DNA from: Candidatus Nitrosopumilus sp.
Lineage (GTDB): Archaea > Thermoproteota > Nitrososphaeria > Nitrososphaerales > Nitrosopumilaceae
Direction of reading: 5' to 3'
Length of the DNA: 7,113 nucleotides
Assembly: GCA_030637455.1 (NCBI GenBank)
Contig: DAOWGL010000181.1
Location: forward strand, 1-7,113
Part shown: positions 5,872-7,113 of the stretch, piece by piece
Layout: each line of letters opens with the position of its first letter
Numbering within the stretch: position 1 is the first letter of the stretch
Translations under genes and position numbers: made by a program
Notes under the pieces: generated by a model
What the model was told of the DNA's origin: nothing
The model's database searches: none
What the model saw: only the letters and a program-made list of their open reading frames with translations

Positions 5872-7113
5872 CTAGATTTTCTCCTTGATTAACAATCGTG
5901 GTGCAACGTTAAGACTTTGCATCTCTTGTAAGAGTAGTTTGAATGCATAAGCCACAGAAACAGAAGATACTTTGGCTTTATCTCCACAAACTCTGCAAAC
6001 GTATTTTCTTTGTTTAACATCATGATATGCAACTAGTCCACATCTCTCACATACAAAAATATCAGATTTATCAGACTCGTCTAACAATCTATCTTTAAGA
6101 ATCATTGAAGCACCATAAGCAATTAAACAATCTCTCTCCATTTCACCAAATCTTAATCCACCACCTCTTGCTCTTCCTTCAGTTGGTTGTTTGGTTAACA
6201 TCTGAACTTGTCCACGAGCTCTTGCATGGATTTTATCTGCAACCATGTGGTGTAATTTTTGGTAATATACAACTCCGATGAAGACATCTACTGGGAATGG
6301 TTTTCCAGTTCTTCCATCATACATTGTTTCTTTACCAGAATATTCAAAACCATGTGCATCCATTACTTCTTTGACTTCAGGCATTTTTTCACCAACAAAT
6401 GCAGAACCATCAAATCTTTTTCCACGTAATGCTGCTGCTTTACCACAGACAGATTCCATCATCATTCCAACTGTCATTCTTGAAGGGAATGCGTGCGGGT
6501 TAATCAAAACATCAGGAGACATTCCACTTGCAGTATATGGTAAATCTTCTGCTTTAGCTAAAATTCCTAGTACACCTTTTTGTCCATGTCTTGATGCAAA
6601 TTTATCACCAATTTCAGGGATTCTCATATCTCTTGCTCTAATTTTGTACATTTTTCCACCTTCATTTGATTGAGTCATAACTACAGTGTCAATTACTCCA
6701 GTTTCAGATGGCCTTACACCGATTGAAGTATCTCGTCTGTATGGACCAGAAGATTCGAATTCTCTATACTCTTCCATAAATCTTGGAGGACTAGTTTTTC
6801 CAATCAAAATATCCCCACCTTTAACTGGAGATTCTGATGCAACTACACCGTCATCTTCAAGTAATCTGTAAGCACGTTCACCTTTGTAACCTCTAATGTT
6901 ATCTTCAGCATTAGGAATTTCAAAACTATCACGCATTCCGCCAGGGTATTGTTTTGCTTCAGCATCATAAATTCTAAAGAAGAATGTTCTACCTAGACCT
7001 CTGTCAACTGATGATTGGCTCAATACAATAGCGTCTTCGATGTTGTAACCATCAAATGGCAATACTGCAACAACACAATTCTGGCCGGCAGGTCTATCTT
7101 CCAATCCCAAAAG
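5872..7113 (-). CDS. rpoB: DNA-directed RNA polymerase subunit B (Rpb2-like), C-terminal part, cut by window edge
   Basis: Second-largest catalytic subunit of the archaeal RNA polymerase, which forms one side of the active-centre cleft opposite subunit A. The frame is open through the last base of the window, so the 5' part is missing; 413 residues and the TAG stop are visible. The in-frame TTG near the edge is internal, not a start. Visible landmarks in order are RPAGQN and GYNIEDAIV at the beginning of the fragment, the DKFASRHGQKG active-centre motif (about 6570-6606), MTVGMMMES, the long conserved block from YYQKLHHM to FGEMERDC, and a C-terminal zinc-binding pair CERC...CRVC (about 5983-6052), then YAFKLLLQEM. 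All are typical of archaeal RpoB and eukaryotic Rpb2. Some euryarchaea split this subunit into B'' and B'; too little is visible here to exclude a split further upstream. One oddity is RGQVQ where RGPVQ is usual. The gene is followed directly by rpoA. Confidence 0.97.
   Translation of the reverse strand, partial: LLGLEDRPAGQNCVVAVLPFDGYNIEDAIVLSQSSVDRGLGRTFFFRIYDAEAKQYPGGMRDSFEIPNAEDNIRGYKGERAYRLLEDDGVVASESPVKGGDILIGKTSPPRFMEEYREFESSGPYRRDTSIGVRPSETGVIDTVVMTQSNEGGKMYKIRARDMRIPEIGDKFASRHGQKGVLGILAKAEDLPYTASGMSPDVLINPHAFPSRMTVGMMMESVCGKAAALRGKRFDGSAFVGEKMPEVKEVMDAHGFEYSGKETMYDGRTGKPFPVDVFIGVVYYQKLHHMVADKIHARARGQVQMLTKQPTEGRARGGGLRFGEMERDCLIAYGASMILKDRLLDESDKSDIFVCERCGLVAYHDVKQRKYVCRVCGDKAKVSSVSVAYAFKLLLQEMQSLNVAPRLLIKEKI
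5881..5886 (-). promoter_or_regulatory. Shine-Dalgarno sequence for rpoA
   Basis: On the coding strand the sequence AAGGAG lies 10 nt before the rpoA ATG, inside the last codons of rpoB. It matches the archaeal anti-Shine-Dalgarno (CCTCC core) and fixes the rpoA start. Together with the 1-nt spacing between the rpoB TAG and the rpoA ATG, it suggests translational coupling, which would help produce the two large subunits in equal amounts; the coupling itself is inference. Confidence 0.75.

Noticed and set aside
6278..6673. 131-codon open frame on the plus strand
   Set aside because: It lies wholly antisense to strongly conserved rpoB sequence and its translation resembles no family; the open frame follows from rpoB codon use.
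7108..7110. TTG as the start of a 412-aa polymerase protein
   Set aside because: The frame continues to the window edge and the sequence begins mid-domain in conserved RpoB, so this is a truncated gene, not a start.

Overview
The window is most likely from a low-GC marine ammonia-oxidising archaeon (Nitrososphaerota/Thaumarchaeota, Nitrosopumilus-like). Three observations support this. The RNA polymerase is of the archaeal/eukaryotic type. Its largest subunit is one uninterrupted A'-A'' chain, whereas most other archaea split it in two. Downstream lie secreted modular beta-sandwich proteins of a style I associate with Nitrosopumilus-type genomes. The assignment rests on recognised protein families, not on a database search.

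All five genes run on the minus strand, so transcription goes from high to low coordinates. In transcription order they are: (1) the C-terminal 413 residues of RNA polymerase subunit B (rpoB), cut by the right edge; (2) the complete fused subunit A (rpoA, 1267 aa), whose ATG lies 1 nt after the rpoB stop behind a clear Shine-Dalgarno sequence; (3) a 76-aa Sm-like archaeal protein (LSm/SmAP) starting 5 nt after the rpoA stop; (4) after a 47-nt AT-rich gap, a 392-aa exported protein with two related beta-rich modules, a DxDxDxDxD loop and a C-terminal domain; (5) after a 51-nt gap, the N-terminal 184 residues of a second exported repeat protein that starts at GTG and is cut by the left edge.

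Genes 1-3 look like one transcription unit for information processing: the catalytic halves of RNA polymerase plus an RNA-binding Sm ring protein. Genes 4 and 5 have no Shine-Dalgarno sequence. Each has an AT-rich TATA-like element at the same offset (about -30 to -22) from its start codon, as expected for leaderless archaeal mRNAs, so they are probably transcribed separately and make envelope or extracellular proteins. There is no gene-free stretch over 300 bases. I see no RNA gene, mobile element or CRISPR array, and no evidence of a new multi-gene system. The points worth a second look are the unsplit rpoA, the LSm gene in the rpo operon, two substitutions in normally conserved polymerase motifs, and the two modular exported proteins.
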